Shown: one piece after another, positions 17,120 to 27,187 of the stretch
How positions within the stretch are numbered: the first letter of the stretch is position 1
How the letters are laid out: every line of letters begins with the position of its first letter
Assembly (NCBI GenBank): GCA_003130875.1
Contig: QEXY01000069.1
Span: 1 to 42,890 of the forward strand
Length of the DNA stretch: 42,890 nt
Source of the DNA: Ardenticatenia bacterium
GTDB taxonomy: Bacteria > Chloroflexota > Anaerolineae > 4572-78 > NAK82
Direction of reading: 5' to 3'
The notes under the pieces: generated by a model
Database searches by the model: none
The model's input: only the letters and a program-made list of their open reading frames with translations
What the model was told of the DNA's origin: nothing
Translations under genes and position numbers: made by a program

Positions 17120-17426
17120 CACTATGCCATACAACATCGTATACGTCAAGGTGATGTCATTTGGGGAGGGAAGCGGGGTCACGCCCAGTCCGTGCGTGCA
17201 CAAACGACGCGCATGCACCGCCAGGCACACGGAGATCGCGGAGAACGACGACACGGGATCAAAAAACCTCGCGGTCTCTGCGATGAAAGAAACTTTCTGC
17301 GAGCCCGCCCCCAATTGAAATGCACCCATTTGAGCGCGTTGTGATGACACTCCTATGGCAACGTGTTATAATGCTGTCAAATTGGCAGACCGCTCATGAC
17401 CATACGAGGAAAGGCGCTCTCGGATA
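17120..17426. other. Intergenic region between divergent signalling genes
   Basis: No gene is supported here. It contains the kinase promoter at 17344-17372. On the minus strand, TTGACG (17149-17144) lies 17 bp from CATAGT (17126-17121), a weak promoter match so close to the response-regulator start that transcripts would be nearly leaderless. The remaining bases show no strong repeat. Confidence 0.5.
17344..17372 (+). promoter_or_regulatory. Promoter of the histidine kinase gene
   Basis: ATGACA (17344-17349, five of six to TTGACA) and perfect TATAAT (17367-17372) are separated by 17 bp, 54 bp before the ATG. Confidence 0.65.
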
Positions 17427-18992
17427 ATGTTTTCAGATTATCGTTTGCGGCAACGCGATTATCTGTTGCAAATCATCCACGCGATGACTGCCCAGCTCGA
17501 CCTGCCCTCCTTGCTCAAGCTGATCCTGCAAAGTGCCGTGGAGATGTTGAGTGGACAGGTCGGGTTGATCGTGTTGCGGCGCGAGGACGGCTCGTTCTAT
17601 CCGCGCGCCAGCTATGGCTTGGCCATCCAGGCGATCCATCTGCTGGAGCCTCTCTGGCGCGACCTGCCACGTCACGCCACCAGCCGCAACTGGCACATCC
17701 CAGACCTCTCGTTTCGCCTTGACCTCGCTTCGGCGGCGGTGGGTGTCCCGCTGCGCCAGGTGATCGCGTTGCCGATGGTGATCGGCGATGAAGTCATCGG
17801 CATCATCTATGTCATCCGTTCCTTCGGTGCGGATTTCACCCTCAGTGATCGTCAGCTGTTGGCTGATTTCGCGGACCAGGCGGCAATCACCGTGCAGAAC
17901 GCCCGACTGTATCAGCAGGTGGAAGAAGAGCGTGCCCGGCTGAACGCCATTATTGAGAACAGCGGTGACGGCGTGATGATCCTCGACCCCGATCGTACCA
18001 TCCGCATCTGGAATCGGGCGCTGGTGAACATGACCGGGGTGCCCGCTGAGGATGCCATTGGACGGCATTGCTACGAAGTTCTGGACCTGAAGACCAGAGA
18101 CGGGGTGAGCGTATGCCACACTGCGTGTCCCCTGGTGCATCTGCCGCCGGACGGGCGTTTGTATGCCGAAGGCGACACACGTCGCATAGATGGCGTCAAG
18201 GTGAGTCTGGCCGACAACTACTCACCCCAATATGACCGTGAGGGAAACATTGTCCAGGTGATCGCTAATGTGCGGGATGTGAGCCGCCTGCGCGATGCGG
18301 AGGAGATGAAGAATATGCTCTTGTCCGTGATCTCCCACGAATTGAAGACCCCGGTGAGCGTCATCAAGGGCTATGCCGGCACGTTAGCCCGCCAGGACGC
18401 CAACTGGGACCGCGAAACCCTGACCGAGGGGCTGCGGGTGATCGAAGAAGAAGCGGATAAGCTCAACGAGCTCATCGACAATTTGTTGAATGCCAGCCGC
18501 TTGCAGGCCGGGGGCTTGAAGTTACAGTTTACCTACATCGACTTGCCGTCGCTCGTGGAAAAGGTGGTGCAAAAGATGCGTGCCCAGACACAACACCATA
18601 CTTTCTCGGTGGACTTTCCACCTGATTTTCCCCCGGTCCAGGCAGACTATGAACGCATGCGGGAAGTGCTCACCAATCTGATCAACAATGCCATCAAATA
18701 TTCTCCTGCCGGGGGGTTGATTCGAGTCAGCGGTAGCGTGCGTGGCCACGAGGTGGTGGTCAGCGTCAGCGACGAGGGCGTGGGGATTCCGGAAAACGAA
18801 CAAGACCGCATCTTTGAACCTTTCAGCCGGGTGGACAGCAGCCTGACGCGTCAAACGCCGGGGGCAGGGTTGGGCTTGTTCCTGGTCAAGTCGGTCGTCG
18901 AAGCCCACGGCGGGCGGGTGTGGGTGGACAGTCAGCTGGGTCGTGGCTCGACTTTCTCGTTCACCCTGCCTCTGGTGGAACGCCGACCTTGA
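17427..18992 (+). CDS. Soluble GAF-PAS sensor histidine kinase
   Basis: A 521-residue kinase with no membrane segment. Residues about 10-165 form a GAF domain, about 170-290 a PAS domain with C-terminal PAC features, then a HisKA dimerisation helix with the phospho-acceptor His304 in [12 protein letters not shown], and a HATPase domain with N box ([15 protein letters not shown]), G1 (DEGVGIP), F box (IFEPFSRVD) and G2 ([11 protein letters not shown]). The PAS domain has clustered cysteines (HCYEVL at 214-219 and VCHTACPL at 229-236), a pattern seen in some PAS sensors and possibly metal or redox related. It presumably phosphorylates a response regulator; the divergent GGDEF protein is the nearest. 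Stimulus unknown. Confidence 0.93.
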   Translation: MFSDYRLRQRDYLLQIIHAMTAQLDLPSLLKLILQSAVEMLSGQVGLIVLRREDGSFYPRASYGLAIQAIHLLEPLWRDLPRHATSRNWHIPDLSFRLDLASAAVGVPLRQVIALPMVIGDEVIGIIYVIRSFGADFTLSDRQLLADFADQAAITVQNARLYQQVEEERARLNAIIENSGDGVMILDPDRTIRIWNRALVNMTGVPAEDAIGRHCYEVLDLKTRDGVSVCHTACPLVHLPPDGRLYAEGDTRRIDGVKVSLADNYSPQYDREGNIVQVIANVRDVSRLRDAEEMKNMLLSVISHELKTPVSVIKGYAGTLARQDANWDRETLTEGLRVIEEEADKLNELIDNLLNASRLQAGGLKLQFTYIDLPSLVEKVVQKMRAQTQHHTFSVDFPPDFPPVQADYERMREVLTNLINNAIKYSPAGGLIRVSGSVRGHEVVVSVSDEGVGIPENEQDRIFEPFSRVDSSLTRQTPGAGLGLFLVKSVVEAHGGRVWVDSQLGRGSTFSFTLPLVERRP

Positions 18993-19017
18993 CTTTTGAG
19001 AATTTTGCAGCTAGAAT
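18989..19017 (+). promoter_or_regulatory. Promoter of the first peptide-binding protein gene
   Basis: TTGACT (18989-18994) and TAGAAT (19012-19017) are 17 bp apart. The -35 overlaps the stop codon of the kinase gene, and the ATG of the binding protein is 64 bp after the -10. It suggests the transporter locus starts its own transcript. Confidence 0.65.
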
Positions 19018-19081
19018 ATCCCCAACCTTAACCGATTTATTGGGTTGTTCCGAGTCTTGTATGTTTGAGGGAATCTGATCG

Positions 19082-20800
19082 ATGTCGCGATCCAAGCGTT
19101 GGGTGCCGGTGGCGGTCGTGGCCGCTTTGATCTGTCTGGTCGGTTTTTGTGTCGTGCTGGTATTGGGTGGGCAGTCCCTGGTGCAGCAGCTGGCATCCGA
19201 CGTGACTTTCACCCAATGGTTCGAGCGCGTTCTCACCCCGTCGGCGCGCGGGGCAGAGGGGGAAAACATCCCACGCTTTTCCCCCGCAGGTCAGCCCGTG
19301 TTGCGCCTCCCTGGGGGCGATCCTCCCACCCTGGATCCGCAGCTGAGCGGCGATTCCACCTCGGCTGAGTACATCGTTGAGATCTTCAGCGGCTTGGTGA
19401 CGTTCGACCGTGACCTGAACCTGGTGCCCGACCTGGCAGAACGTTGGGAGATAGATGCATCGGGCACGCAATACACCTTTTTCCTGCGCAAGGATGCCAC
19501 TTTCCACGACGGCAAACCGGTGCGGGCACAGGATTTCAAATGGTCCTTTGAACGTGCCTGTGACCCTCAGACACGATCGATCACGGCAGACACCTACCTG
19601 GGCGATATCATCGGTTGCCGGGATAAGCTGCGCGGTCAGGCCAACCAGGTGAAGGGCGTGGAAGTGCTCGATGACTTCACGCTGCGCATCACCATCGATC
19701 AGCCGCGTGTGTATTTCTTGTCGAAGATGAGCTTTCCTGCTGCCTTTGTCCTGGACCGGGAGAACGTCGAACGCGGCGGCCGTACCTGGACGGCCTCTCC
19801 CAACGGCACAGGGCCTTTCAAGCTGGCCGAGTTCAGGCCGGGCGAGCGCATCGTCCTGGAGCGCAATGAGCGGTATTACCGAGAGCCCAAACCCCTTCTG
19901 GAGCGGGTGGTGTTCGTCCTGGCCGGCGGGTCTGCGATGGTGATGTATGAACAAGGCGATCTGGACATGACTCCGGTCGGCCTGAACGACATGGAGCGCG
20001 TCTCCGACCCACTCAACCCGCTCAACCGCGAGCTGGTGCCGGTGGAAAGCTTGGGGGTTTATTACATTGAAATGAACACTCGCCAGCCACCCTTTGATGA
20101 CATAAAAGTCCGCCAGGCTTTCAATCATGCATTGGATCGCGAGCGCATTATCAACCTAGTGTACAAGAAAACCAGGAAGGTGGCTTGGGGGGTTATTCCG
20201 CCTTCCATGCCGCATTATAGTAACCCCGAGCTCAAACCATTGGGCTTCGACCTGGAGAAGGCACGCCAGCTGATCGCCGAATCGAAGTATGAAGATGTCA
20301 CCGAGTTCCCCGATATCACCTTCCACGTGTTAGGGGCGGGGGGCACGACGGGACGCCTCATCGAAGCCATCGTCGCTTCGTACCGGGAAAACTTGGGAGT
20401 GGAACTCCAGGTGCAGCAGACCGATTGGGCGACTTACCTGCGTGACCTGAACGACCCTAACAACACCAACCAGATGTGGGGTGGCGAGGCAGGCTGGATC
20501 GCCGATTATCCTGACCCACACAACTTCCTGGACGTGTTGTTCCGCTGTAATAGCCGGCAAAATCACAGTTTTTACTGCAACCCAGAAGTGGATCAGCTGC
20601 TGGATCAAGCCGCAGTAGAACAAGATCCTCAGGTGCGCGAGTCACTGTATCGTCGTGTAGAACAGATGGTGATCCACGACGCGCCATGGGTGCCGCTTTT
20701 CTTCGACGTGCAATATTGGCTGGTCAAGCCATATGTGCAGAATGCCTGGCTGCCGCCGATGGTGGCGCCCAAATTCCAATACTACACAATGGAGCGCTGA
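19082..20800 (+). CDS. Oligopeptide/dipeptide ABC transporter substrate-binding protein (SBP family 5), first copy
   Basis: Extracytoplasmic receptor of 572 residues that captures peptides or similar ligands for a Dpp/Opp-type importer. An N-terminal hydrophobic segment (about 8-30) anchors or exports it; no convincing lipobox is seen. The mature part carries family-5 landmarks: GGDPPTLDPQLSGDSTS, LVPDLAERWEIDASGTQYTF, FHDGKPVRAQDFKWSFER, ASPNGTGPFKLAEF, DDIKVRQAFNHALDRE and GWIADYPDPHNFLDVLF. ATG behind GAGGGAAT. The ATPase genes follow after 179 bp. Ligand specificity cannot be assigned; members of this family also bind nickel, glutathione or sugars. Confidence 0.92.
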   Translation: MSRSKRWVPVAVVAALICLVGFCVVLVLGGQSLVQQLASDVTFTQWFERVLTPSARGAEGENIPRFSPAGQPVLRLPGGDPPTLDPQLSGDSTSAEYIVEIFSGLVTFDRDLNLVPDLAERWEIDASGTQYTFFLRKDATFHDGKPVRAQDFKWSFERACDPQTRSITADTYLGDIIGCRDKLRGQANQVKGVEVLDDFTLRITIDQPRVYFLSKMSFPAAFVLDRENVERGGRTWTASPNGTGPFKLAEFRPGERIVLERNERYYREPKPLLERVVFVLAGGSAMVMYEQGDLDMTPVGLNDMERVSDPLNPLNRELVPVESLGVYYIEMNTRQPPFDDIKVRQAFNHALDRERIINLVYKKTRKVAWGVIPPSMPHYSNPELKPLGFDLEKARQLIAESKYEDVTEFPDITFHVLGAGGTTGRLIEAIVASYRENLGVELQVQQTDWATYLRDLNDPNNTNQMWGGEAGWIADYPDPHNFLDVLFRCNSRQNHSFYCNPEVDQLLDQAAVEQDPQVRESLYRRVEQMVIHDAPWVPLFFDVQYWLVKPYVQNAWLPPMVAPKFQYYTMER

Positions 20801-20979
20801 ACACGGGGCCTGTCATACCGAACGAGTCGTCTCATCTACACGGCCTCCGGCGTGATGGGTTTTATCATGCCGGAAGCTCTCCCTTATTCGTCTCCATCTC
20901 GCGCTGCAACACCGGTAACCGGGTGGCTTGCGCGCACCTACTCGATTCTCTGTTTTACACACAGGGGGATGATTGATCC

Positions 20980-21963
20980 ATGCTGCTTGAGGTAAAGGAT
21001 CTGCGAACACATTTTTTCACCCAGGATGGGGTGGTCCACGCGGTCAACGGCATCTCCTACCACCTGAATGAGGGTGAGACATTGGGCATCGTGGGGGAAA
21101 GCGGTTGTGGCAAGAGCGTGGGGGTGCTCTCGCTTATGCGCTTGATCCCGATGCCGCCTGGCAAGATCGTCGGTGGGCAGGTGCTCTTTCAGGGGCGTGA
21201 CCTCATGCGCATCAGCGACGAGGAAATGCGCGCTGTGCGCGGCAACAAGATCGCCATGATCTTCCAGGATCCCATGACGTCGCTCAACCCGGTGCTCACC
21301 ATCGGGCGTCAGGTCAGCGAAGCGCTGGAGCTCCATCTGGGCATGAGCAAGCGTGAGGCACGCCGCCGCACCATCGAGCTGCTGGAGATGGTGGGCATCC
21401 CGATGGCCGCGGCGCGTGTGGACGACTATCCCCATCAGTTCAGCGGGGGCATGCGCCAGCGCGTTATGATTGCCATGGCGCTCAGCTGCAATCCGCAGCT
21501 GCTCATTGCCGATGAGCCGACCACAGCTCTGGACGTGACCATCCAGGCGCAGATCGTGGACCTGGTGAAGAAGCTGCGCGACGAGATCGGCATGGCGATC
21601 ATCTGGATCACCCATGACCTGGGTGTGGTAGCAGGGTTGGCCAACCGGGTAGCGGTGATGTATGCCGGTTACATTGTGGAAGAAGCGCCTGTGAAGGATC
21701 TCTACAAGGATCCGCGCCATCCCTACACGGTCGGTCTGCTGGGTTCTCTGCCACGCCTGGACGAGGTGCGCCGGCGCCGGTTGACCTCGATCGAGGGTTT
21801 GCCACCTGACTTGATCGAGCTGCCCAAGGGATGTCCCTTCTATGAGCGCTGCAGCTATCGCATCGATCATTGTCTAGCCGAGAACCCACCTTTGGAACCG
21901 GTGGCGCCGAATCACAAGGCTGCGTGTTGGGTGGACGTGACCACAGGCCGGCCACGGATATAA
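20980..21963 (+). CDS. Dipeptide/oligopeptide ABC transporter ATP-binding protein (DppD/OppD-like)
   Basis: Cytoplasmic ATPase subunit (327 aa) powering the importer. Walker A is GESGCGKSV, the Q loop is [12 protein letters not shown], the signature is FSGGMRQRV, Walker B is [13 protein letters not shown] and the switch His lies in [10 protein letters not shown]. The C-terminal extension includes [14 protein letters not shown], the Cys cluster typical of Opp/Dpp ATPases (4Fe-4S-binding in several members). Pairs with the next gene to form the heterodimeric motor. ATG with AGGGGG about 11 bases upstream, a rather long spacing. Confidence 0.95.
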   Translation: MLLEVKDLRTHFFTQDGVVHAVNGISYHLNEGETLGIVGESGCGKSVGVLSLMRLIPMPPGKIVGGQVLFQGRDLMRISDEEMRAVRGNKIAMIFQDPMTSLNPVLTIGRQVSEALELHLGMSKREARRRTIELLEMVGIPMAAARVDDYPHQFSGGMRQRVMIAMALSCNPQLLIADEPTTALDVTIQAQIVDLVKKLRDEIGMAIIWITHDLGVVAGLANRVAVMYAGYIVEEAPVKDLYKDPRHPYTVGLLGSLPRLDEVRRRRLTSIEGLPPDLIELPKGCPFYERCSYRIDHCLAENPPLEPVAPNHKAACWVDVTTGRPRI

Positions 21964-21988
21964 ATCTGGATAGAGGTAGCGGACGCTT

Positions 21989-22972
21989 ATGGCCAACAAC
22001 CATGTCTTGCTCGACGTTCAGGGCCTCAAGATGTATTTCCCGATCACCCGGGGCATCGTGATCCAACGTCACGTGGGGGACATCAAGGCGGTCGACGACA
22101 TCAGCTTCCATGTCAAGAAGGGTGAGACGTTGGGATTGGTGGGTGAGTCGGGCTGCGGGAAATCCACTGCCGGACGTGCCATTTTGCAGCTCTATCGTCC
22201 CACTGCCGGGCACGTTTACTTCAAGGGTGAGGACCTCACCCAGTTGAAGGGTGAAGCGCTGCGGCGCAAACGGCGCGAGATGCAAATGATCTTCCAGGAT
22301 CCTTATGCCTCGCTCAATCCACGCATGACGGTGGGCAGCATCATCAGCGAGCCGTTGGAGGTGCACAACATCTATCCATCGCGCAAGGAGCGTCAGGAGC
22401 GTGTGCAGGAGCTGCTGCGGGTGGTGGGTCTTAACCCGTATTTCATCAATCGCTATCCACACGAGTTCTCGGGCGGTCAACGCCAGCGTATCGGCATCGC
22501 GCGCGCCTTGGCGGTCAACCCGGAATTCATCGTGTGCGATGAACCCATCTCCGCGCTGGACGTCTCCATCCAGGCGCAGATCATCAACCTGCTGATGGAC
22601 TTGCAAGCGCAGTTCGGGTTGACCTATCTCTTCATCGCCCATGACCTGAGCGTGGTGCGTCACATCAGTGACCGCATCGCGGTGATGTACCTGGGCAAGC
22701 TGATGGAGCTGGCCGATCGGGATGAGCTATATAACAATCCCTTGCATCCCTACACCCAAGCTCTGCTGAGCGCTGTGCCGATCCCGGATCCCTTTGTTGA
22801 AGAACGTCGTCAGCGAATTATCTTGCAAGGTGACGTGCCCAGCCCGGCCAATCCGCCCCAAGGGTGCAATTTCAACACCCGTTGCCCCAGGGTGATGGAT
22901 ATCTGTCACACTGTAGACCCGCCCTTCAAAGATGTGGGCGGAGGGCATTGGGTGGCATGTTACTTGTACTAG
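21989..22972 (+). CDS. Dipeptide/oligopeptide ABC transporter ATP-binding protein (DppF/OppF-like)
   Basis: Second ATPase subunit (327 aa), 25 bp after the first. Walker [11 protein letters not shown] loop [12 protein letters not shown], signature FSGGQRQRI, Walker [14 protein letters not shown] and switch region [11 protein letters not shown] are all intact. The N-terminal insertion before Walker A ([21 protein letters not shown]) and C-terminal [14 protein letters not shown] Cys cluster are typical of OppF/DppF. Downstream, 22973-23169 contains no recognisable gene. Confidence 0.95.
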   Translation: MANNHVLLDVQGLKMYFPITRGIVIQRHVGDIKAVDDISFHVKKGETLGLVGESGCGKSTAGRAILQLYRPTAGHVYFKGEDLTQLKGEALRRKRREMQMIFQDPYASLNPRMTVGSIISEPLEVHNIYPSRKERQERVQELLRVVGLNPYFINRYPHEFSGGQRQRIGIARALAVNPEFIVCDEPISALDVSIQAQIINLLMDLQAQFGLTYLFIAHDLSVVRHISDRIAVMYLGKLMELADRDELYNNPLHPYTQALLSAVPIPDPFVEERRQRIILQGDVPSPANPPQGCNFNTRCPRVMDICHTVDPPFKDVGGGHWVACYLY

Positions 22973-23169
22973 ACAACCTGTGGGAAAGGAGGTGGTCGAA
23001 GAAGCCCCTACCTCGTTCGCAGTGGCTGGCGAGCACAATGGGTGTGCGCCAGATGTGCGAGCGTCAAAGCCAAGGGCGGCCAGCACACGGTTCTCAATCG
23101 TGAGAGTCAAAGATCTTTTCATCCTTCAATGGGAAGCCAGAAAACAGGTAAGTTGAGGAGGGAGGAATT

Positions 23170-24927
23170 ATGTCCTCAAGAAAAGTGGTGGTAGCGTTAT
23201 TAGTTTTGTTGGTGGTGATCATAGCAGTTGCTGCATGGTTTTTCCTGATACGAGGCGTTGGGGCTCCTACTGTTGTGAAGATTGGCAAGATTGACCCTGC
23301 GAACTTGCCGGCGAAGGAGACACTTAGCTCTGCTCTATTTGGTGCAGGTGATATCCCCACGCTCGATCCCTCGCTGGCCGAGGACACCACCTCGATCCAG
23401 ATGGGCCTGGAGCTGTTCGTCGGGCTGACCCGCCTGAACGAAGAGACTGCCCAGGTGGAACCCGGCATGGCCACGGAGTGGAAGGTCTCCGACGACGGGC
23501 TGGTGTATACCTTCACCCTGCGCCAGGGGATTCCATGGGTCCATTATGATCGTGAAGCGGGCGAGGTGGTCGTGGTCAAGGACGAGCAGGGCAATCCGCG
23601 CTACGTCACCGCCCACGATTTCGTGTACGGCGTCAAGCGCACGCTGGATCCCAAGACGGGTTCCAATTATGCTTACGTGAACTGGATCATCAAGAACGCG
23701 CAGGCGGTCAACGGCGGCAGCGAGTTAGGCGATCAGGATCCGTTGTACGGCAAGGTGGATGAGATCGGGGTGCGCGCGCTGGATGACTACACCATCGAGT
23801 ACACGCTCACCCAGCCGGCCTCCTTCTTCCCTGGCATCGCCAGCATGTGGATCAACTGGGCACAGCCCAAGTGGCTGATCGAAGAGAAAGGCGATAAGTG
23901 GATCGAGCCAGAGAACATCCAGAGCTATGGTCCCTACGTGCTGGGCGACTGGACACACGATGTGTCGGCAACGCTGGTGGCCAATCCCTTCTGGCCCGGC
24001 ATCGATTCGGTGCCCAAGCCCAGCATCAAGTACATCCACTTCACCATGCTGGACGAGTCCCCTTCTTTCGCCAACTATGAGGCCGGTCTGGCGGATGTCG
24101 CGGGAGTGCCGCTTACCGAGCTGGATCGCGTCAAGGCGGATCCGGTGCTCTCCAAGGAGCTCAGCATCAACCCCGAATTCTGCACCTACTATTACGGCTT
24201 TAACGTGACCAAGCCCCCCTTCGACGACGTGAACGTGCGCAAGGCGTTCTCCTGGGCGGTCAACCGCAAAGCCATTGTCGAGAACGTGACCAAGGGGGGG
24301 CAGGAGCCGGCGCGCTGGTTCTCGCGTCCTGGCCTGACCGCCGCGCCCGACCCGGCCAAGGGGGATGACTTTGGTCCGCCTGCCGAGGGTGACCCGGTCA
24401 AGGCGAAGGAGTTCCTGGCCGCCTCCAAGTACGGAGGCGCCGATAAGCTGCCCGAGATCACCCTGATGGTCAACCAGGTGGAAGGTCACGTGAAGATCGC
24501 CGAGGCGATCCAGCAGATGTGGCAGGAGACGCTCGGCGTCAAGGTGAACCTGGTCACCCAGGAGTGGAAGGTCTATCTGGACACGCTGGACAGCGACCCG
24601 CCACAGGTATGGCGGCTGGGCTGGTGCTATGACTACGCCGATGCCGACAACTTCGCCCGCGGTGTCTTCCGCTCCGACTCGGGCAACAACCATACCCGCT
24701 GGAAGAACGAGAAGTTCGATCAGCTGGTGGACCAGGCAGCCGTCGAGACCGACCTGCAAAAGCGGCATGACCTGTACGTTCAGGCCGAGAAGATCTTGGT
24801 GGAAGAGGACGCTGCCATCATCCCCATCTACTGGTACACGCGCGTCCAGGTCACCAAGCCCTATGTGACCCGCACGTACGGCCTGGGCGGCCACGAGGCA
24901 TACGAGAAGTGGAAGATCAACAAGTGA
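23170..24927 (+). CDS. Oligopeptide/dipeptide ABC transporter substrate-binding protein (SBP family 5), second copy
   Basis: A second extracytoplasmic receptor (585 aa) in the same locus. Residues 5-27 form a hydrophobic export/anchor segment. The body has GAGDIPTLDPSLAEDTTSIQ, VEPGMATEWKVSDDGLVYTF, YVTAHDFVYGVKRTLDP, NIQSYGPYVLGDW, DDVNVRKAFSWAVNRK and RLGWCYDYADADNFARGVF, diagnostic of family 5. A strong AGGAGGGAGG precedes the ATG, and the body uses strongly GC-ending codons, which suggests high expression. It differs enough from the first copy to have another ligand range. A 14-bp hairpin separates it from the permeases. Confidence 0.93.
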   Translation: MSSRKVVVALLVLLVVIIAVAAWFFLIRGVGAPTVVKIGKIDPANLPAKETLSSALFGAGDIPTLDPSLAEDTTSIQMGLELFVGLTRLNEETAQVEPGMATEWKVSDDGLVYTFTLRQGIPWVHYDREAGEVVVVKDEQGNPRYVTAHDFVYGVKRTLDPKTGSNYAYVNWIIKNAQAVNGGSELGDQDPLYGKVDEIGVRALDDYTIEYTLTQPASFFPGIASMWINWAQPKWLIEEKGDKWIEPENIQSYGPYVLGDWTHDVSATLVANPFWPGIDSVPKPSIKYIHFTMLDESPSFANYEAGLADVAGVPLTELDRVKADPVLSKELSINPEFCTYYYGFNVTKPPFDDVNVRKAFSWAVNRKAIVENVTKGGQEPARWFSRPGLTAAPDPAKGDDFGPPAEGDPVKAKEFLAASKYGGADKLPEITLMVNQVEGHVKIAEAIQQMWQETLGVKVNLVTQEWKVYLDTLDSDPPQVWRLGWCYDYADADNFARGVFRSDSGNNHTRWKNEKFDQLVDQAAVETDLQKRHDLYVQAEKILVEEDAAIIPIYWYTRVQVTKPYVTRTYGLGGHEAYEKWKINK

Positions 24928-24970
24928 TGGATCAGGGTACGCATACGCATCCTGGATTGTAGCCATGTTC

Positions 24971-25006
24971 GCTCCCTTCCTCTCCGTATCCCGAGAGGAA
25001 GGGAGC
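24971..25006. repeat. Perfect 14-bp inverted repeat between binding-protein and permease genes
   Basis: GCTCCCTTCCTCTC (24971-24984) pairs perfectly with GAGAGGAAGGGAGC (24993-25006) around an 8-base loop. No U tract follows, so it is not a standard terminator. It is well placed to act as an mRNA-stabilising or partial-termination element that lets the binding protein outnumber the membrane subunits. Confidence 0.8.
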
Positions 25007-25040
25007 TCTGCTGATGGGGATAGCGTGTGAAAAGGAAACT

Positions 25041-26045
25041 ATGGGACGTTATATTGCGCGTCGGTTATTGTGGCTGCTGGTGGTGATCTTCTCGGTCTCG
25101 GTGATCACCTTCGTGATCGCCCATGCGGTGCCCGGAGGGCCTTTCTCCCGCGAAAAGAAGCTGCCCCCGGCGGTGCTCAAACAGCTCAATGAGAAGTACC
25201 GCCTGGACGACCCATTGTGGAAACAATATGTGGAGTATATGGGGGGCATCTTTATCCCACGTCTGACCTCTGGCGAGCCGAGCACTTCCTATCTGGAAGA
25301 TTATCTGATCAACATCCCGTTGGGGGAGTATACCTTGCGCTGGATGAATTTTGGCCCTTCCTATAAATCGCAGTCGCGCACGGTCAACGACGTCTTTCGG
25401 GAAAATCTGCCCGTGTCAGCGGAATTGGGGTTCTACGCCTTCCTGGTCGCTTCGGTGATCGGCATCCCGTTGGGCATCGTGGCGGCGCTGAAGCAGAACA
25501 CATGGGTGGATTACATCGCCATGGGGATCGCCATTTTCGGCGTTTCGGTGCCGGTGATCGTGCTAGGGCCGGTGCTCATCTGGCTGTTCGCCATCCGGCT
25601 GCCGATCTTTCTGCCCAGCGGATGGGGTTCCTGGCGCGCGGAGGTGCTTCCCTCGATCGCGCTGGGGTTGGGCAGCTCGGCAATCATCGCGCGCCTGACG
25701 CGTGCCAGCTTGTTGCAAGTGATCCGCGAGGATTATATCCGTACTGCCCGTGCCAAGGGGCTGATGGAGCGCGTGGTGATCATCCGCCATGCGCTGCGCA
25801 ATTCTTTGATCCCTGTGGTGACGGTGATGGGGCCTATCTTCGCTTTCCTGGTCACCGGCACGTTTGTCACGGAGACGATTTTCGGTGTGCCTGGCATGGG
25901 GCGCTATTTCGTGACCAGCATCACCAATCGCGATTATCCGGTTATTATGGGTACGATCCTGTTGTTTGCTGTGGTGATCGTCATTGCCAATCTGATCGTG
26001 GACTTGTTATATGCGTGGCTCGATCCGCGCATCCGTTATGACTGA
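25041..26045 (+). CDS. Dipeptide/oligopeptide ABC transporter permease (DppB/OppB-like)
   Basis: Inner-membrane permease of 334 residues forming half of the translocation channel. It begins MGRYIARRLLWLLVVIFSVSVITFVIAHAVPGGP, the typical first transmembrane helix followed by the PGGP motif; the remaining helices lie after about residue 120. The ATPase-docking EAA loop reads IRTARAKGLMERVVIIRHALRN and the C-terminus DLLYAWLDPRIRY is characteristic. ATG at 25041 follows AAAGGAA closely; an in-frame ATG nine codons upstream (25014) has poorer context. The hairpin at 24971-25006 precedes it. Confidence 0.95.
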   Translation: MGRYIARRLLWLLVVIFSVSVITFVIAHAVPGGPFSREKKLPPAVLKQLNEKYRLDDPLWKQYVEYMGGIFIPRLTSGEPSTSYLEDYLINIPLGEYTLRWMNFGPSYKSQSRTVNDVFRENLPVSAELGFYAFLVASVIGIPLGIVAALKQNTWVDYIAMGIAIFGVSVPVIVLGPVLIWLFAIRLPIFLPSGWGSWRAEVLPSIALGLGSSAIIARLTRASLLQVIREDYIRTARAKGLMERVVIIRHALRNSLIPVVTVMGPIFAFLVTGTFVTETIFGVPGMGRYFVTSITNRDYPVIMGTILLFAVVIVIANLIVDLLYAWLDPRIRYD

Positions 26046-26076
26046 GCAGCCGTTGTCGATCGGGGGTTAGACAGAT

Positions 26077-27156
26077 TTGGGAGCATTATCGCCGGCAGCC
26101 GCAGCACCGCGTGTGAAAGCTTTGACCCGCCCACCCACCAGTTTGTGGGTGGATGCCTGGCGCCGCTTGCTCAAGAACAAAGCGGCGATTCTGGGCCTGG
26201 GGATCATCGTGCTGGTCTTCATGGTGGCAATCTTCGCGGACGACAGCGTGGTGGCGGTGCTGGCGGGTCGCGAGCCACAGCCACTTTTGGCGCCGATGCA
26301 CTTCGCCAAGCAGAGCTTGGAGAACAACAACGCGGTGCCCTCCTGGCTGACGCACGTTTTTCCCACCTTGAAGCCGGTGGGCACCGAAGGGGGCTATGCC
26401 AAGATCAACGACACGTACCTGTTGGGGGCCGATTATAACGGGCGCGACCTGCTCAGCCGCATCATTTACGGCACGCGCGTCTCGCTGGCAGTCGCCATTG
26501 TCGGTCCGTTGGTGAGCTTGGTGGTCGGGGTGAGTGTGGGCATCGCGGCTGGCTACGCCGGCGGTCGCACCGACAACTTGATCATGCGCTTTGTGGATAT
26601 CATGTATGGCTTCCCGGATTTGCTGTTCATCATCCTGCTGATGGCGCTCTTCCGCTCCACCACCGGCGCGGCGGAAGCGGGCACGCTGCGCGCCGTGTTG
26701 ACCGGCATCGACAATGCGATGGGAGGGATGTTTTTCATCTTCGTCGGCATCGGGGTCACCGCCTGGATGTCTATGTCGCGCCTCACGCGCGGGCAAATCC
26801 TCTCCCTCAAACAGAAGGAGTTCATTGAGGCAGCGCGTGCAGTGGGTGCCAAGGATGGACGCATCATCTGGCGCCACATCCTGCCCAACATCCTGGGGCC
26901 GATTGTGGTGGCACAGACGCTCAATATCCCGCAGTATATCAGCACGGAAGCATTTCTGAGCTTTATCGGGTTGGGGGTGCAGCGTCCGACGCCCAGCTGG
27001 GGCTCGATGATCGCCGACGGCGCCTCGGCGATCCGCACGTACCCCAACCAAGCGATCTTCCCCGCGCTCGCGCTGGCAGCGATTATGTTCGCCTTCAATT
27101 TCTTGGGCGATGGCTTGCGCGATGCATTAGATCCGCGCCTGAAAGGAACGGATTAG
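26077..27156 (+). CDS. Dipeptide/oligopeptide ABC transporter permease (DppC/OppC-like)
   Basis: Second permease subunit (359 aa), partner of the preceding gene. It has the N-terminal WRRLLKNKAAILGLGIIVLVFMVAIFAD helix, the family motif LLGADYNGRDLLSRIIYGTRVSL, the EAA docking loop FIEAARAVGAKDGRIIWRHI, and the C-terminal NFLGDGLRDALDPR. The loop between first helix and LLGADYNGRD is about 80 residues, longer than in most DppC proteins. Translation appears to start at TTG (26077-26079), with a GGGGG tract roughly 12 bases upstream; no ATG fits better. Confidence 0.94.
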   Translation: MGALSPAAAAPRVKALTRPPTSLWVDAWRRLLKNKAAILGLGIIVLVFMVAIFADDSVVAVLAGREPQPLLAPMHFAKQSLENNNAVPSWLTHVFPTLKPVGTEGGYAKINDTYLLGADYNGRDLLSRIIYGTRVSLAVAIVGPLVSLVVGVSVGIAAGYAGGRTDNLIMRFVDIMYGFPDLLFIILLMALFRSTTGAAEAGTLRAVLTGIDNAMGGMFFIFVGIGVTAWMSMSRLTRGQILSLKQKEFIEAARAVGAKDGRIIWRHILPNILGPIVVAQTLNIPQYISTEAFLSFIGLGVQRPTPSWGSMIADGASAIRTYPNQAIFPALALAAIMFAFNFLGDGLRDALDPRLKGTD

Positions 27157-27187
27157 ACCATTCCTCTGGGAAGGCGGAGAGGGTTGC

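Noticed and set aside
20801-20979. Open frame in the gap before the DppD-like gene, with a stretch reading RLIYTASGVMGFIM that recalls a permease N-terminus.
   Set aside because: The similarity is short, there is no start with a ribosome site, and complete permease genes exist downstream; coincidence is more likely than a relic.
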